Shown: positions 17,276 through 25,286 of the stretch, one piece after another | Layout: each line of letters starts with the position of its first letter | Position numbering within the stretch: the first letter of the stretch is position 1 | Assembly (NCBI GenBank): GCA_051747265.1 | Contig: JBNJFY010000001.1 | Location: 496,001-560,000, forward strand | Length of the DNA stretch: 64,000 nt | Reading direction: 5' to 3' | Source of the DNA: JBNJFY01 sp051747265 | GTDB lineage: Bacteria > Bacteroidota > Rhodothermia > Balneolales > Balneolaceae | Program-made: the position numbers and the translations under genes | Notes under the pieces: generated by a model | Told to the model about the DNA's origin: nothing | Databases searched by the model: none | The model's input: the letters and a program-made list of their open reading frames with translations, nothing else

Positions 17276-19494
17276 TGGCTGTAGAACGATTCAACTACAA
17301 CAACCGTGTGGTTAAGGCGTTCGCTATCGCAACGGTAACCTGGGGGATTGTAGGTTTTTTAGTGGGCTTAATTGTCGCGCTGAAATTAATCTATCCCAAT
17401 TTCCTGGGCTTCATACCCGAGCTTAGCTTCGGACGTCTTCGCCCTCTTCATACCAACAGTGTAATTTTCGCTTTCGCGGGGAATGCCATCTTTACGGGAG
17501 TCTACTATTCGCTCCCCCGCTTGCTCAAAGCGCCCATGTGGAGCTCCAAACTGAGCTGGGCCAATTTTTGGGGCTGGCAAGCGATTATTGTATCCGCCGC
17601 AATCACCCTCCCATTAGGGATTACCACCAGCAAGGAATACGCCGAACTGGAATGGCCCATTGATATTGCCATTGCTGTAGTCTGGGTGATCTTTGGTATC
17701 AATATGCTGTGGACCATCTTTAACCGCCGCGAGAAACATCTCTATGTGGCTATATGGTTCTATATTGCCACCTTCGTGACCGTAGCGGTCTTACACATTG
17801 TGAACTCCATTGAAATTCCGGCCACGTTCCTGAAAAGCTACCCGGTGTACGCGGGGATCCAGGACGCGCTGGTACAGTGGTGGTATGGTCATAACGCGGT
17901 GGCTTTCTTCCTGACCACACCCTTCCTGGGGATCATGTACTACTTTATTCCCAAGGCGGCCAATCGACCGATCTTCTCCTATCGATTGTCTATTGTACAC
18001 TTCTGGTCACTGATCTTTATCTACATTTGGGCGGGTCCGCACCACTTGCTGTACACCGCGCTTCCCGGCTGGGCGCAAGCCCTGGGTACTGTGTTCAGCT
18101 TGATGCTGATTGCTCCTTCCTGGGGGGGTATGCTCAACGGTCTGCTCACCTTGCGTGGAGCCTGGGATCGTGTTCGCGAGGATCCCGTGTTGAAATTCCT
18201 GGTGGTAGGAGTTACCGCCTACGGGATGTCCACCTTTGAGGGGCCGATGCTGTCTATCGGTAATGTAAACGCCATTGCCCACTACACCGATTACATTATC
18301 GGTCACGTGCACCTGGGCGCCCTGCTCTGGAATGGTGGATTGGCCTTTGGTCTGCTCTATTACATTATGCCGCGCATGTACAATACCAAGTTGTACTCCA
18401 CCAAAATGGCCAACGCCCACTTCTGGTTCGCTACCTTGGGCGCCATTTTCTACGTGATCCCCATGTACTGGGGCGGTATTACCCAGAGCTTGATGTGGAA
18501 AGAATTCACCGAAGAAGGGCTGCTACAGTATCCGAACTTCCTGGAAACCGTAACCCAGATCATCCCCATGTACGCCATTCGCGCCGTGGGTGGTACACTC
18601 TATATCACCGGCTCCCTCTTTGCCGTATTCAACCTGTATAAAACGGCCAAGTCCGGATCCTTTGTGGCCTTTGAAGAAGATGAAGCTCCGGCCCTGATCG
18701 ATCCAGCCGAAGGCAAAGAAATCAAGTGGCACCGACGTCTGGAAGGTCGCCCGGTACAGTTTACCGTGTTGACTCTGGTGGCCATACTGATTGGGGGTAT
18801 TGTGGAATATGTACCTACCGCGCTGGTGGATTCCAATGTACCCACTATCGCCAGTGTGAAACCTTACACACCACTGGAAGTGGAAGGTCGCGATATCTAC
18901 ATCGCTGAGGGTTGTAATAACTGTCACTCGCAGATGATCCGCCCCTTCCGCTCCGAAACCGAGCGGTACGGCGAGTATTCCAAAGCCGGTGAATTCGTGT
19001 ACGATCACCCCTTCTTGTGGGGATCCAAGCGAACCGGTCCCGACTTACATCGCCTGGGTGGTAAATATCCGGATTCCTGGCACTTGCGCCACATGAACGA
19101 TCCTACTTCTACTTCCCCCGGATCCATCATGCCCGCTTATCCCTGGTTGTTATATCAGGATATGGACATCGAATCCATTCCGGATCGCATCGATGCCTTG
19201 CGCGCTGTCGGAGTCCCCTACAATCGGGATTACGCGGAAGAGCAAGCGGTTCAGGATCTGAAAACCCAAGCGGATCAGATTGTGCAAGGCCTTCGCGAAA
19301 GTGGCTTCGACCAGGTGGATGGCTATAAAATCACCTCCGAGAAGAAGATCATCGCGTTGATCGCTTATCTGCAACGACTGGGCGTGGACATCAAAGGCGA
19401 GAACAGTCCGTTTATGGATCTGGGCTCCGACAACGCCTTGGTCGAACAGCAACAACAAGCCGCCGAACAGGCGTCCATGACCGCTTCTGATTAA
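17275..19494 (+). CDS. ccoNO: Fused cbb3-type cytochrome c oxidase subunits I and II (CcoN-CcoO)
   Basis: Terminal oxidase core, reducing O2 to water with high affinity and pumping protons. Residues 1-475 or so are the multi-helix haem-copper subunit I (QWWYGHNAVAFFLTTPFLG and related helices). After a linker and one more helix (VQFTVLTLVAILIGGIVEYV), residues 535-739 are the mono-haem cytochrome c subunit II. The haem site there is GCNNCHSQ (Cys547, Cys550, His551), with the distal GSIMPAYPWL methionine. Fusion of N and O in one 739-residue protein is typical of Bacteroidota-type clusters, unlike the separate genes of Proteobacteria. The C-terminal 60 residues contain an extra helical, Gln-rich tail. 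Confidence 0.95.
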   Translation: MAVERFNYNNRVVKAFAIATVTWGIVGFLVGLIVALKLIYPNFLGFIPELSFGRLRPLHTNSVIFAFAGNAIFTGVYYSLPRLLKAPMWSSKLSWANFWGWQAIIVSAAITLPLGITTSKEYAELEWPIDIAIAVVWVIFGINMLWTIFNRREKHLYVAIWFYIATFVTVAVLHIVNSIEIPATFLKSYPVYAGIQDALVQWWYGHNAVAFFLTTPFLGIMYYFIPKAANRPIFSYRLSIVHFWSLIFIYIWAGPHHLLYTALPGWAQALGTVFSLMLIAPSWGGMLNGLLTLRGAWDRVREDPVLKFLVVGVTAYGMSTFEGPMLSIGNVNAIAHYTDYIIGHVHLGALLWNGGLAFGLLYYIMPRMYNTKLYSTKMANAHFWFATLGAIFYVIPMYWGGITQSLMWKEFTEEGLLQYPNFLETVTQIIPMYAIRAVGGTLYITGSLFAVFNLYKTAKSGSFVAFEEDEAPALIDPAEGKEIKWHRRLEGRPVQFTVLTLVAILIGGIVEYVPTALVDSNVPTIASVKPYTPLEVEGRDIYIAEGCNNCHSQMIRPFRSETERYGEYSKAGEFVYDHPFLWGSKRTGPDLHRLGGKYPDSWHLRHMNDPTSTSPGSIMPAYPWLLYQDMDIESIPDRIDALRAVGVPYNRDYAEEQAVQDLKTQADQIVQGLRESGFDQVDGYKITSEKKIIALIAYLQRLGVDIKGENSPFMDLGSDNALVEQQQQAAEQASMTASD

Positions 19495-19517
19495 GCAAAC
19501 GGATAGAACCAAGCACT

Positions 19518-19712
19518 ATGTACAAATATGTACTTCGATCCATCGACGGCATCAGCATCTTCCCGATTATCGGGCTGGTGCTGTTCTTTGGATTCTTCAT
19601 CGGGCTCCTGGTGTATGTGCTGCGCAAAGATCGCAGCCACTGGGATCAATTGGCTGAAATGCCCTTGCACGATGATGAACCGATACAGGAATTGAAAAAG
19701 GGACAATCATGA
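19518..19712 (+). CDS. ccoQ: Cbb3 oxidase small subunit CcoQ
   Basis: A 64-residue protein with one membrane helix (IFPIIGLVLFFGFFIGLLVYVL) followed by a charged tail, the standard shape of CcoQ, which stabilises the oxidase complex. The assignment leans on its position between ccoNO and ccoP; small single-helix proteins carry few diagnostic residues. The stop overlaps the ccoP start by four bases. Confidence 0.82.
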   Translation: MYKYVLRSIDGISIFPIIGLVLFFGFFIGLLVYVLRKDRSHWDQLAEMPLHDDEPIQELKKGQS

Positions 19713-20314
19713 AAATATTAGACGACGAACAAGATAAGCTGCTCGATCACGACTACGACGGCATCAAGGAGTTGGACAACCACATGCCCGTTTGGTGGCT
19801 CTGGCTATTCTATTTCACCATCGCCTTTGGGATCGGCTATCTGCTCTATTACCAGGTATTCGATATCGGGCCGGATCAACACGACGAGTACCAACAAGAA
19901 ATCGCCGAAGCCAAGATGAAATTTGGCGATCTGGAGAAGGAATCCGCCGCGGAGTCGTTCGAATGGACGGTACTAACCGGCGAGGAAGATCTCCAGCAGG
20001 GCAAGGAGCTGTTTTTCAGCTCTAAACAATTGTGCACCACCTGCCACGGCCAAAACGGCGAAGGCATGGTGGGACCCAATCTCACTGATGAGTATTGGAT
20101 GCACGGTTGCTCGCCCCAAGAGATTGCCCAAAGCATTATCAACGGCTATCCCAGCAAGGGAATGCAGCCCTATGGCAGTGGCGCTCGTATGAGTAATGAA
20201 GAAGTGCAGCAGGTAGTTAGCTATATCGTATCCCTCCAAGGGACCGAGCCGGCCAACGCCAAAGCCCCAGATATGAATCGGGCCGAACCCTGCACCATGG
20301 CCGCATCCGAATAA
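19709..20314 (+). CDS. ccoP: Cbb3 oxidase subunit III (CcoP), one-haem type
   Basis: Membrane-anchored cytochrome c that passes electrons to the CcoO haem. It has an N-terminal domain with DYDGIKELDNHMPVWWLWLF, which is the classical CcoP start, one membrane helix, a second half with one haem site LCTTCHG (Cys109, Cys112, His113), and a distal methionine in KGMQPYG. Most CcoP proteins have two CxxCH sites and about 300 residues; here there are 201 residues and one site. The short form is recurrent in Bacteroidota-like clusters, so I read it as natural rather than truncated. The last ten residues contain one further Cys (EPCTMAASE). Confidence 0.93.
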   Translation: MKILDDEQDKLLDHDYDGIKELDNHMPVWWLWLFYFTIAFGIGYLLYYQVFDIGPDQHDEYQQEIAEAKMKFGDLEKESAAESFEWTVLTGEEDLQQGKELFFSSKQLCTTCHGQNGEGMVGPNLTDEYWMHGCSPQEIAQSIINGYPSKGMQPYGSGARMSNEEVQQVVSYIVSLQGTEPANAKAPDMNRAEPCTMAASE

Positions 20315-20336
20315 TTATCTTTGTTCTTTGGTTTTG

Positions 20337-20384
20337 GCAAACGGGCACTCTTTCGAACACAATCGAAAGTTCGTGCCCGTTTGC
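20337..20384. terminator. Long perfect hairpin between ccoP and ccoG
   Basis: GCAAACGGGCAC (20337-20348) pairs with GTGCCCGTTTGC (20373-20384). Inside, CTTTCGA pairs with TCGAAAG around a six-base loop, leaving only small bulges. No T-run follows on the plus strand, so it may protect the 3' end of the ccoNOQP message or attenuate rather than fully end transcription before ccoG. Confidence 0.6.
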
Positions 20385-20418
20385 TTACTAATTCTAACCG
20401 AACTTATTTCTGTGTCCA

Positions 20419-21987
20419 ATGGCACAACCCACTTTAACCAACCAACAATCCTATCGCGACCGCCTCTCTACAGTTGACGAAAGCGGCAAACGCAACTGGA
20501 TCTATCCCAAGAAACCCAGCGGTCGGTTTTACAATGCGCGCAACTGGGTATCGGCATTTTTGCTGATCCTGTTTTTCTCTGGCCCTTTTATCGAAATGAA
20601 TGGCCAACCCATTCTGCTACTCAACATTCTGGAGCGCAAGTTTGTGATTTTTGGTATGGCTTTCTGGCCGCAGGATCTACACCTGTTGCTGTTTGGCATG
20701 CTCTCGCTGATTCTGTTTATCGTGCTGTTTACCGCGGTTTTTGGTCGGTTATGGTGCGGGTGGGCCTGCCCGCAAACCATCTTCATGGAGATGGTTTTCC
20801 GGCGAATCGAATACTGGATTGAGGGTGACCGAGCGGCACAAATCAGACTTAATCGATCAAAATGGGATTTTGAAAAAATTTGGAAGAAAACGCTCAAACA
20901 CAGCGTCTTCTTCGGCATGTCGTTCCTGATTGCCAATCTGTTTCTGGCCTACATCATCGGCAAGGATGAGTTGTTTACCATCATCACCGATCCCCCCAGT
21001 CAACACCTGGCCGGATTGACGGCCATCACTATTTTCAGCGGGGTATTTTATGGGGTGTTTGCCTTCATGCGCGAACAGGTCTGCCACTTCGTGTGTCCGT
21101 ACGGTCGGATGCAATCGGTGCTGCTGGATAACAACTCCATCAATGTGATGTACGATTATCAGCGGGGAGAACCACGGACCAATCCCGGCTTACGAGCCAA
21201 AATCAACAATCTGTTGAAACGCGACCGAGGGCCCGCGGAGATGAAAGCCTCGCTGGCCGATATGGGGCTGTCTACCAACGAGCAGACCATGTTGGTGGAA
21301 CACGATAGAGACGCCAACGATCTGTTTGGCGACTGCATCGACTGCGATCAATGCGTAAAAGTCTGCCCCATGGGTATTGATATTCGTAATGGCACCCAGC
21401 TGGAGTGCGTCCACTGTACCGCTTGTATCGATGCCTGTGATGATGTGATGGATAAAATCGGCAAACCTCGCGGGCTGATCCGATACTCCTCTGAACACGC
21501 CATCAAACATGGCAAGAGCCGCCTGCTCACACCTCGGGTGATGGGGTACAGCGCGATCCTGATAGCATTGTTCACCGCCTTTATCACCATGATGGTCATT
21601 CGCCCGGATACCGAGACCACGATTTTGCGACAGCCAGGCACGCTGTATCAAAAACTCCAAAACAACCAGTACAGCAACATCTACGAGATCAAGGTGATCA
21701 ACAAAACCTTCCACGATCTGGATTATGAGCTGAAACTGGCCGATCCCGCGGTAGGTACGCTAACTCCACTGGGCGAGCTGGATATAGTACCCGCCCAAGC
21801 TTCTCTGGAAGGGCGTTTCATCATTAAACTGCCCGATTCGGTATTGACCGGCAACAAAACCCTGCTCAAATTCAATGTTTACCTGAATGGCGAACACACC
21901 GAAACCGTAGAATCCGGCTTTATCGGCCCCGGCAAAATGGACCGCCAAGTCGAAGAAAATGGACACGATGCTGTAATTGAGAATTGA
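20419..21987 (+). CDS. ccoG: Cbb3 oxidase assembly ferredoxin-like protein CcoG
   Basis: A 522-residue membrane protein that reduces Cu(II) for the copper route to cbb3. It has five or so membrane helices, the WCGWACPQTIFMEMV motif of FixG, and two [4Fe-4S] clusters from CIDCDQCVKVCP and CVHCTACIDAC (about residues 313-340). The C-terminal 120 residues form an Ig-like domain outside the membrane (YEIKVINKTFHDLDYEL). The order of motifs matches FixG/CcoG/RdxA throughout. It has its own 100-bp upstream gap containing the large hairpin. Confidence 0.95.
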   Translation: MAQPTLTNQQSYRDRLSTVDESGKRNWIYPKKPSGRFYNARNWVSAFLLILFFSGPFIEMNGQPILLLNILERKFVIFGMAFWPQDLHLLLFGMLSLILFIVLFTAVFGRLWCGWACPQTIFMEMVFRRIEYWIEGDRAAQIRLNRSKWDFEKIWKKTLKHSVFFGMSFLIANLFLAYIIGKDELFTIITDPPSQHLAGLTAITIFSGVFYGVFAFMREQVCHFVCPYGRMQSVLLDNNSINVMYDYQRGEPRTNPGLRAKINNLLKRDRGPAEMKASLADMGLSTNEQTMLVEHDRDANDLFGDCIDCDQCVKVCPMGIDIRNGTQLECVHCTACIDACDDVMDKIGKPRGLIRYSSEHAIKHGKSRLLTPRVMGYSAILIALFTAFITMMVIRPDTETTILRQPGTLYQKLQNNQYSNIYEIKVINKTFHDLDYELKLADPAVGTLTPLGELDIVPAQASLEGRFIIKLPDSVLTGNKTLLKFNVYLNGEHTETVESGFIGPGKMDRQVEENGHDAVIEN

Positions 21988-21997
21988 CTTATTATTA

Positions 21998-22042
21998 ATT
22001 TTGAATGTTGAATTAGAGCAATCGTAATTCAACATTCAAAAT
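21998..22042. repeat. Inverted arms, site 3 (TTGAATGTTGAATT word)
   Basis: ATTTTGAATGTTGAATT (21998-22014) is perfectly complementary to 22026-22042, giving a 17-bp stem with an 11-nt loop ten bases after the ccoG stop. A lone left arm of the same word occurs at 22614-22631 after fixH. Confidence 0.8.
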
Positions 22043-22070
22043 TTCAAAAACCGTATGGCAAATACTGGCG

Positions 22071-22084
22071 CGAGCGTCCGCTCG
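22071..22084. repeat. REP palindrome CGAGCG-TC-CGCTCG
   Basis: A perfect 6-bp palindrome with a 2-nt centre, extended to CGCGAGCGTCCGCTCGT. Related copies lie at 22656-22672, 22695-22717 and 22779-22803, next to the REP-associated transposase gene. Confidence 0.7.
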
Positions 22085-22130
22085 TACCTATTTGAACTTC
22101 TTTTAAACTCCGTAGGCACGAATCCACACA

Positions 22131-22598
22131 ATGAAAACTAAAACCAATTCACCGATCTCCTGGGGCTCTGGCCTGGTCATCGCCATCGCGGCCTTCATGG
22201 TCAGCACGCTGGGCTTTGTCTTTTTCGCCACTACGCTGGATTTCGATCTGGTCACCGAACAACACTACGAAGAAGGCGTGGAATATCAGCAAGTCATTGA
22301 TCGCGTAGAGCAGACCCACGCCCTATCGCAACCGGTAGCATTCAACTACCAGAAATCCGATCGGGCGCTGAATATCACCTTCCCGAAAGATGTGGCTGAG
22401 CAATCCAAGCAGGGCACGCTTACGCTGTATCGCCCGGATGACGCCACGCTGGATCAGGAGAAAAAGCTAAGCTCATTCACGCAAAACGGAATCACTGTAG
22501 AAGAAATCGAATTACCCCCCGGCAAATGGACCGCCCAACTGAAATGGTCCGCCGACCAAACCCAATACTACTCCGAATCCACCCTCTTCGTGGAATAG
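22131..22598 (+). CDS. ccoH: FixH-family protein (CcoH)
   Basis: A 155-residue protein with a single N-terminal membrane helix (SGLVIAIAAFMVSTLGFVFF) and a soluble periplasmic domain with LVTEQHYEEGVEYQQVID, the FixH signature, followed by a beta-rich end with PPGKWTAQLKW. It is required for cbb3 maturation and may act with CcoI and CcoG. It follows ccoG, with a 143-bp gap that has gained a 17-bp hairpin and a REP element. Confidence 0.85.
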   Translation: MKTKTNSPISWGSGLVIAIAAFMVSTLGFVFFATTLDFDLVTEQHYEEGVEYQQVIDRVEQTHALSQPVAFNYQKSDRALNITFPKDVAEQSKQGTLTLYRPDDATLDQEKKLSSFTQNGITVEEIELPPGKWTAQLKWSADQTQYYSESTLFVE

Positions 22599-22655
22599 AT
22601 TTTTTAATTCTAAATTTTGAATGTTGAATTGCACTTGCGCTAATTCCTAAGCTGC

Positions 22656-22803
22656 CGCGAGCGTCCGCTCTTGGCCGTAGTACATTCTCACCCCTGTCGC
22701 AAGCATCCGCTCGTGACTTAGGGCAAACTACCGCGACCGTCATTAGTAACGAAAGTCAAAACGTTGGTTAGCCCCGAAACTGTCGCGAGCGTCCGCTCGT
22801 GAC
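22656..22803. repeat. REP palindrome cluster beside the REP-associated transposase
   Basis: At least three copies of the CGCGAGCGTCCGCTCGTGAC family stand at 22656-22672, 22695-22717 and 22779-22803, plus a partial copy near 22731-22742. They lie just downstream of the transposase gene (which reads leftward). A half-copy in opposite orientation is at 23388-23401, just upstream of it. This is the usual relation of a RAYT enzyme to its REPs. Confidence 0.7.
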
Positions 22804-23411
22804 TATTTCCAAAAACACTTTTTCAATCCAACAAAGAAATTTCCAACAACCCCTTTGAACCAGCATAATCCCGAGCACTACTCATAACCCAGTCCTCCGC
22901 TTCATCCACAAACCCAGCCTTAACAGGATTCAAATGCAAGTACCATAATCGCTGCTCCAATTTTTCACCAGTGTCCAATTGAATAGGATGATTATGATGC
23001 TGCCATAATTGAAAATCATGATTACGTCCATTAGTAACACCTTTTTGTTTCATCATCCACAGCATCCACCGGCGCCGGCTTGCAGAATGATTTTGGGCGA
23101 TTTCCTCTCGCAATTGCTTAGAAGTAATACTCTTGAAATCACGAACAATACCGGACAGATTTGGACCATTCGTACTGATAATCATATAGACATGAGAAGG
23201 CATGATACACCAAGCATGAATAATGAGTCCCTTATTCCGTTTACAATATTTCCAACTATCCAATAGTATTTCACAATATGATCTACGGGTGAAGAGATCG
23301 ATCCAGTTGATGACCGAAAAACTAATGAAAAATGGATATTCCTGATTCCAAAACTTATAGTTTCTACTCATGACTAAAGGTAGTAAAGTCACGAGTGGCC
23401 GTAGTACATTC
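22673..23411. mobile_element. REP-associated transposase module with 15-bp direct flanks
   Basis: The 15-mer GGCCGTAGTACATTC occurs at 22673-22687 and again at 23397-23411, bracketing the transposase gene and the inner REP palindromes. The module splits the cbb3 accessory genes between fixH and the TauE/SafE-like gene, so it was probably inserted into an older operon. Confidence 0.55.
22823..23371 (-). CDS. REP-associated tyrosine transposase (RAYT/TnpA-REP), atypical HUH motif
   Basis: A 182-residue single-domain enzyme of the Y1 transposase superfamily, which nicks and joins single-stranded DNA at REP hairpins. The C-terminal LWYLHLNPVKAGFV (Tyr144) and MSSARDYAG are family landmarks. The metal-binding HUH motif, normally xHVHx, reads SHVYMI (His60, Tyr62), so the second histidine is lost and activity is doubtful. 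I set the start at 23371 (MSRNYKFWNQEY), where family homology begins. A longer frame to 23446 would run through a REP copy. The gene is surrounded by REP palindromes. Confidence 0.8.
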   Translation of the reverse strand: MSRNYKFWNQEYPFFISFSVINWIDLFTRRSYCEILLDSWKYCKRNKGLIIHAWCIMPSHVYMIISTNGPNLSGIVRDFKSITSKQLREEIAQNHSASRRRWMLWMMKQKGVTNGRNHDFQLWQHHNHPIQLDTGEKLEQRLWYLHLNPVKAGFVDEAEDWVMSSARDYAGSKGLLEISLLD

Positions 23412-23452
23412 AACCTGCCTAACTGTTTAATTTCCATGTTTAACATTCCCCT

Positions 23453-24154
23453 ATGAGTATTTGGACGGCAATAGTAATCGGTTTTCTAGGCAGCTTTCAT
23501 TGCGTGGGCATGTGCGGCCCCATTGCACTGGCACTGCCCTTTTACCAGGGGCAAAATCGCTTCACCTACATCTTCGGCCGGATCCTGTATAACCTGGGAC
23601 GCGCGCTCACCTACGCGGCCTTGGGTCTCATCGTGGGTGTAGCCGGATCCATGATCTCCTTCGCCGGATGGCAACAGCCGCTGTCCGTCGCCTTGGGTTT
23701 GATTATCATCCTGGTAGTGGTCCTGCCCAAAGCCTTCACCCAATTTCTATCCAAAAACACGGGCACGGAATCGCTGCTCAACCAACTCAAATCCCGAATG
23801 GGCGCACTGTACCGGAAAAACAGCTTGGGCTCCATGTTGGGTATCGGACTCCTCAACGGGCTACTCCCCTGCGGGTTCGTGTATATGGGGTTAGCCGGAG
23901 CCGTCACCACCGGTTCGGTGCTGAATAGCGGCCTCTACATGCTCTTCTTCGGGCTAGGCACCTTTCCTGCTATGCTGGCCATGTCGCTCAGCTCCAGCGC
24001 CCTCAGTCTGAAAGCCCGCCAACGCATCAACCGCTGGATCCCCTGGCTGGCCGTCGGGCTGGGTATCCTGTTCATCCTACGCGGATTGGGACTGGGCATT
24101 CCGTACATCAGTCCCTTGCTAGATGGCAGCATGAATATGGATATGGGGCATTAG
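23453..24154 (+). CDS. TauE/SafE-like (DsbD-type) membrane protein of the cbb3 cluster
   Basis: A 233-residue protein with six membrane helices in two similar halves. SFHCVGMCGPIAL (residues 14-26) and LLNGLLPCGFVYMGLAG (about 132-148) carry the paired Cys/Pro motifs of the DsbD-like transmembrane domain. Members of this family end many cbb3 clusters of Bacteroidota type and are thought to help with copper or thiol transfer to the oxidase. The last residues are Met/Asp/His-rich (GSMNMDMGH), which could bind copper. The stop codon forms the first base of a repeat arm (24154). Confidence 0.85.
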   Translation: MSIWTAIVIGFLGSFHCVGMCGPIALALPFYQGQNRFTYIFGRILYNLGRALTYAALGLIVGVAGSMISFAGWQQPLSVALGLIIILVVVLPKAFTQFLSKNTGTESLLNQLKSRMGALYRKNSLGSMLGIGLLNGLLPCGFVYMGLAGAVTTGSVLNSGLYMLFFGLGTFPAMLAMSLSSSALSLKARQRINRWIPWLAVGLGILFILRGLGLGIPYISPLLDGSMNMDMGH

Positions 24155-24292
24155 GGCAGAGGTGAGACGGCAGAGGGGAGTTTTTAGTGGTTTTATATTA
24201 TTTTGCCTTTGCAGTTGAACTTCAGGTGGTATCGTAATTACAAATTAGCAAGAAAACGTTTGCCGTCTGCCCTCTCCCATCTGCCCCACTGC
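24154..24292. repeat. Inverted short-tandem-repeat arms, site 4 (GGCAGAG word)
   Basis: The left arm (24154-24179, gggcagaggtgagacggcagagg) begins at the last base of the TauE/SafE-like gene. The right arm (24260-24292) is its imperfect complement and ends two bases from the broken edge of an old-yellow-enzyme gene. The 80-bp core is AT-rich. Confidence 0.8.
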
Positions 24293-24293
24293 T

Positions 24294-24521
24294 GTGGATC
24301 CCCGGCGTATCGATATAACCCACCCCTTGCTCGGATATCTGCGATCCCTCGGAAATAATCAGCCCCACCGAAGCCCGCTGGCTGTAATATTCTTGATGCA
24401 ACTCCGTGGGCGCCTTGGCCTCGTTGTGCGCCCGGTTGCGGGTCAACGGCGACATGACCATGCGGTTGCTGAGGTGGAGAGGTCCGAGGGTGATGGGGGT
24501 GAATAATTTGGGATCAGACAT
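24294..24521 (-). pseudogene. N-terminal fragment of an old-yellow-enzyme NADH:flavin oxidoreductase
   Basis: About 76 codons from MSDPKLFTPITLGPLHLSNR to GYIDTPGIH match the start of the FMN-binding TIM barrel of the OYE family (normally about 350-370 residues). The next codons come from a repeat arm, so homology stops exactly where the arm begins. The FMN-binding and catalytic His/Asn or His/His pair and most of the barrel are missing. The frame continues as a meaningless tail to 24222. The gene is certainly non-functional as an OYE. Confidence 0.85.
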
Positions 24522-24624
24522 GTTATTTTTTCCAATCGGGGTTTCATGAATGTTAAATGGCCTTGTAAATAGATATGTAATAAATCCATTCACAACCGCC
24601 GTGAAATGATTTCCCGCAGCTAAT

Positions 24625-24740
24625 GCAACCTATCTCCCACGGAGATCACATTCATGGCCAAATCGTGCGCCAAGCCCAATTATTCAAGTCCCGAAGGGAC
24701 GATGTTTCACGAGCCGGGGGTTTCAACCTCCGGCGATAGG
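24625..24740. repeat. Structured direct repeat, left copy, beside the IS200-like gene
   Basis: About 116 bp with three hairpins in order: ATCTCC-cac-GGAGAT, GTCCCGAAGGGAC, and GCCGGGGGTTTCAACCTCCGGC. The same order and most of the sequence recur in the same orientation at 25319-25422. The last bases touch the stop codon of the transposase gene. Confidence 0.75.
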
Positions 24741-24741
24741 A

Positions 24742-25188
24742 TCACAAATAACGCGCATCATAATCTACACGATGACGATCTAACAAAGCTTTTAATTCCA
24801 TCTCCGTCGATTGTTTTTGATGATGTTTCTCTTGGTTGCGAATATAATTTCTCACTTTTGATATGATGGATTCGCTCACCGAAAATGCCCTATAGCCTTC
24901 CTGCCATGAAAAACGATTCTCTAGGTCAAACCGTTGATTTACCCATCGAGAAGAATTACCCTTAATCCGTTGCATGATTGGGGATAAGGAATAAATCGGC
25001 TTGAGCTGCAATAGAAGGTGCACATGATCCGGCATCCCACCGATTTCCAGCAACCAAGCGTCTTCCCTTTTGACAATTCCACCGATATACAAATACAGTT
25101 CTTTCTGAATTTCTTCGGTAAGTAATGGCTGGCGGTGTTTGGTGCTAAACACGATGTGGTAGCACAATTTATGAAATGTCGACCCCAT
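24742..25188 (-). CDS. tnpA: IS200/IS605-family transposase TnpA (Y1, HUH)
   Basis: A 148-residue single-strand transposase. It has the intact HUH motif in MPDHVHLLL (His55, His57) and the catalytic tyrosine in VRNYIRNQEKHH (Tyr115). The length is that of a complete TnpA. No TnpB is present. The gene is bounded on both sides by the same set of three palindromes in direct orientation, which are candidate recognition hairpins. A start at 25188 (MGSTFHKLCYHIVFSTKHR) fits the family. It probably still works, since no key residue is missing. Confidence 0.92.
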   Translation of the reverse strand: MGSTFHKLCYHIVFSTKHRQPLLTEEIQKELYLYIGGIVKREDAWLLEIGGMPDHVHLLLQLKPIYSLSPIMQRIKGNSSRWVNQRFDLENRFSWQEGYRAFSVSESIISKVRNYIRNQEKHHQKQSTEMELKALLDRHRVDYDARYL

Positions 25189-25286
25189 GCTATCCCCAAC
25201 TGATTGCTCCCCTTATGATTACATAGCTTACGGAATAATCAGGTGGGCTTCCAGATCAGCAATTTTTGTCATTTGCCATCGTCGAT

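Noticed and set aside
23372..23446. The 25-codon N-terminal extension of the REP-associated transposase
   Set aside because: The extension translates a REP half-site and one of the flanking direct repeats. Family homology starts at MSRNYK (23371).
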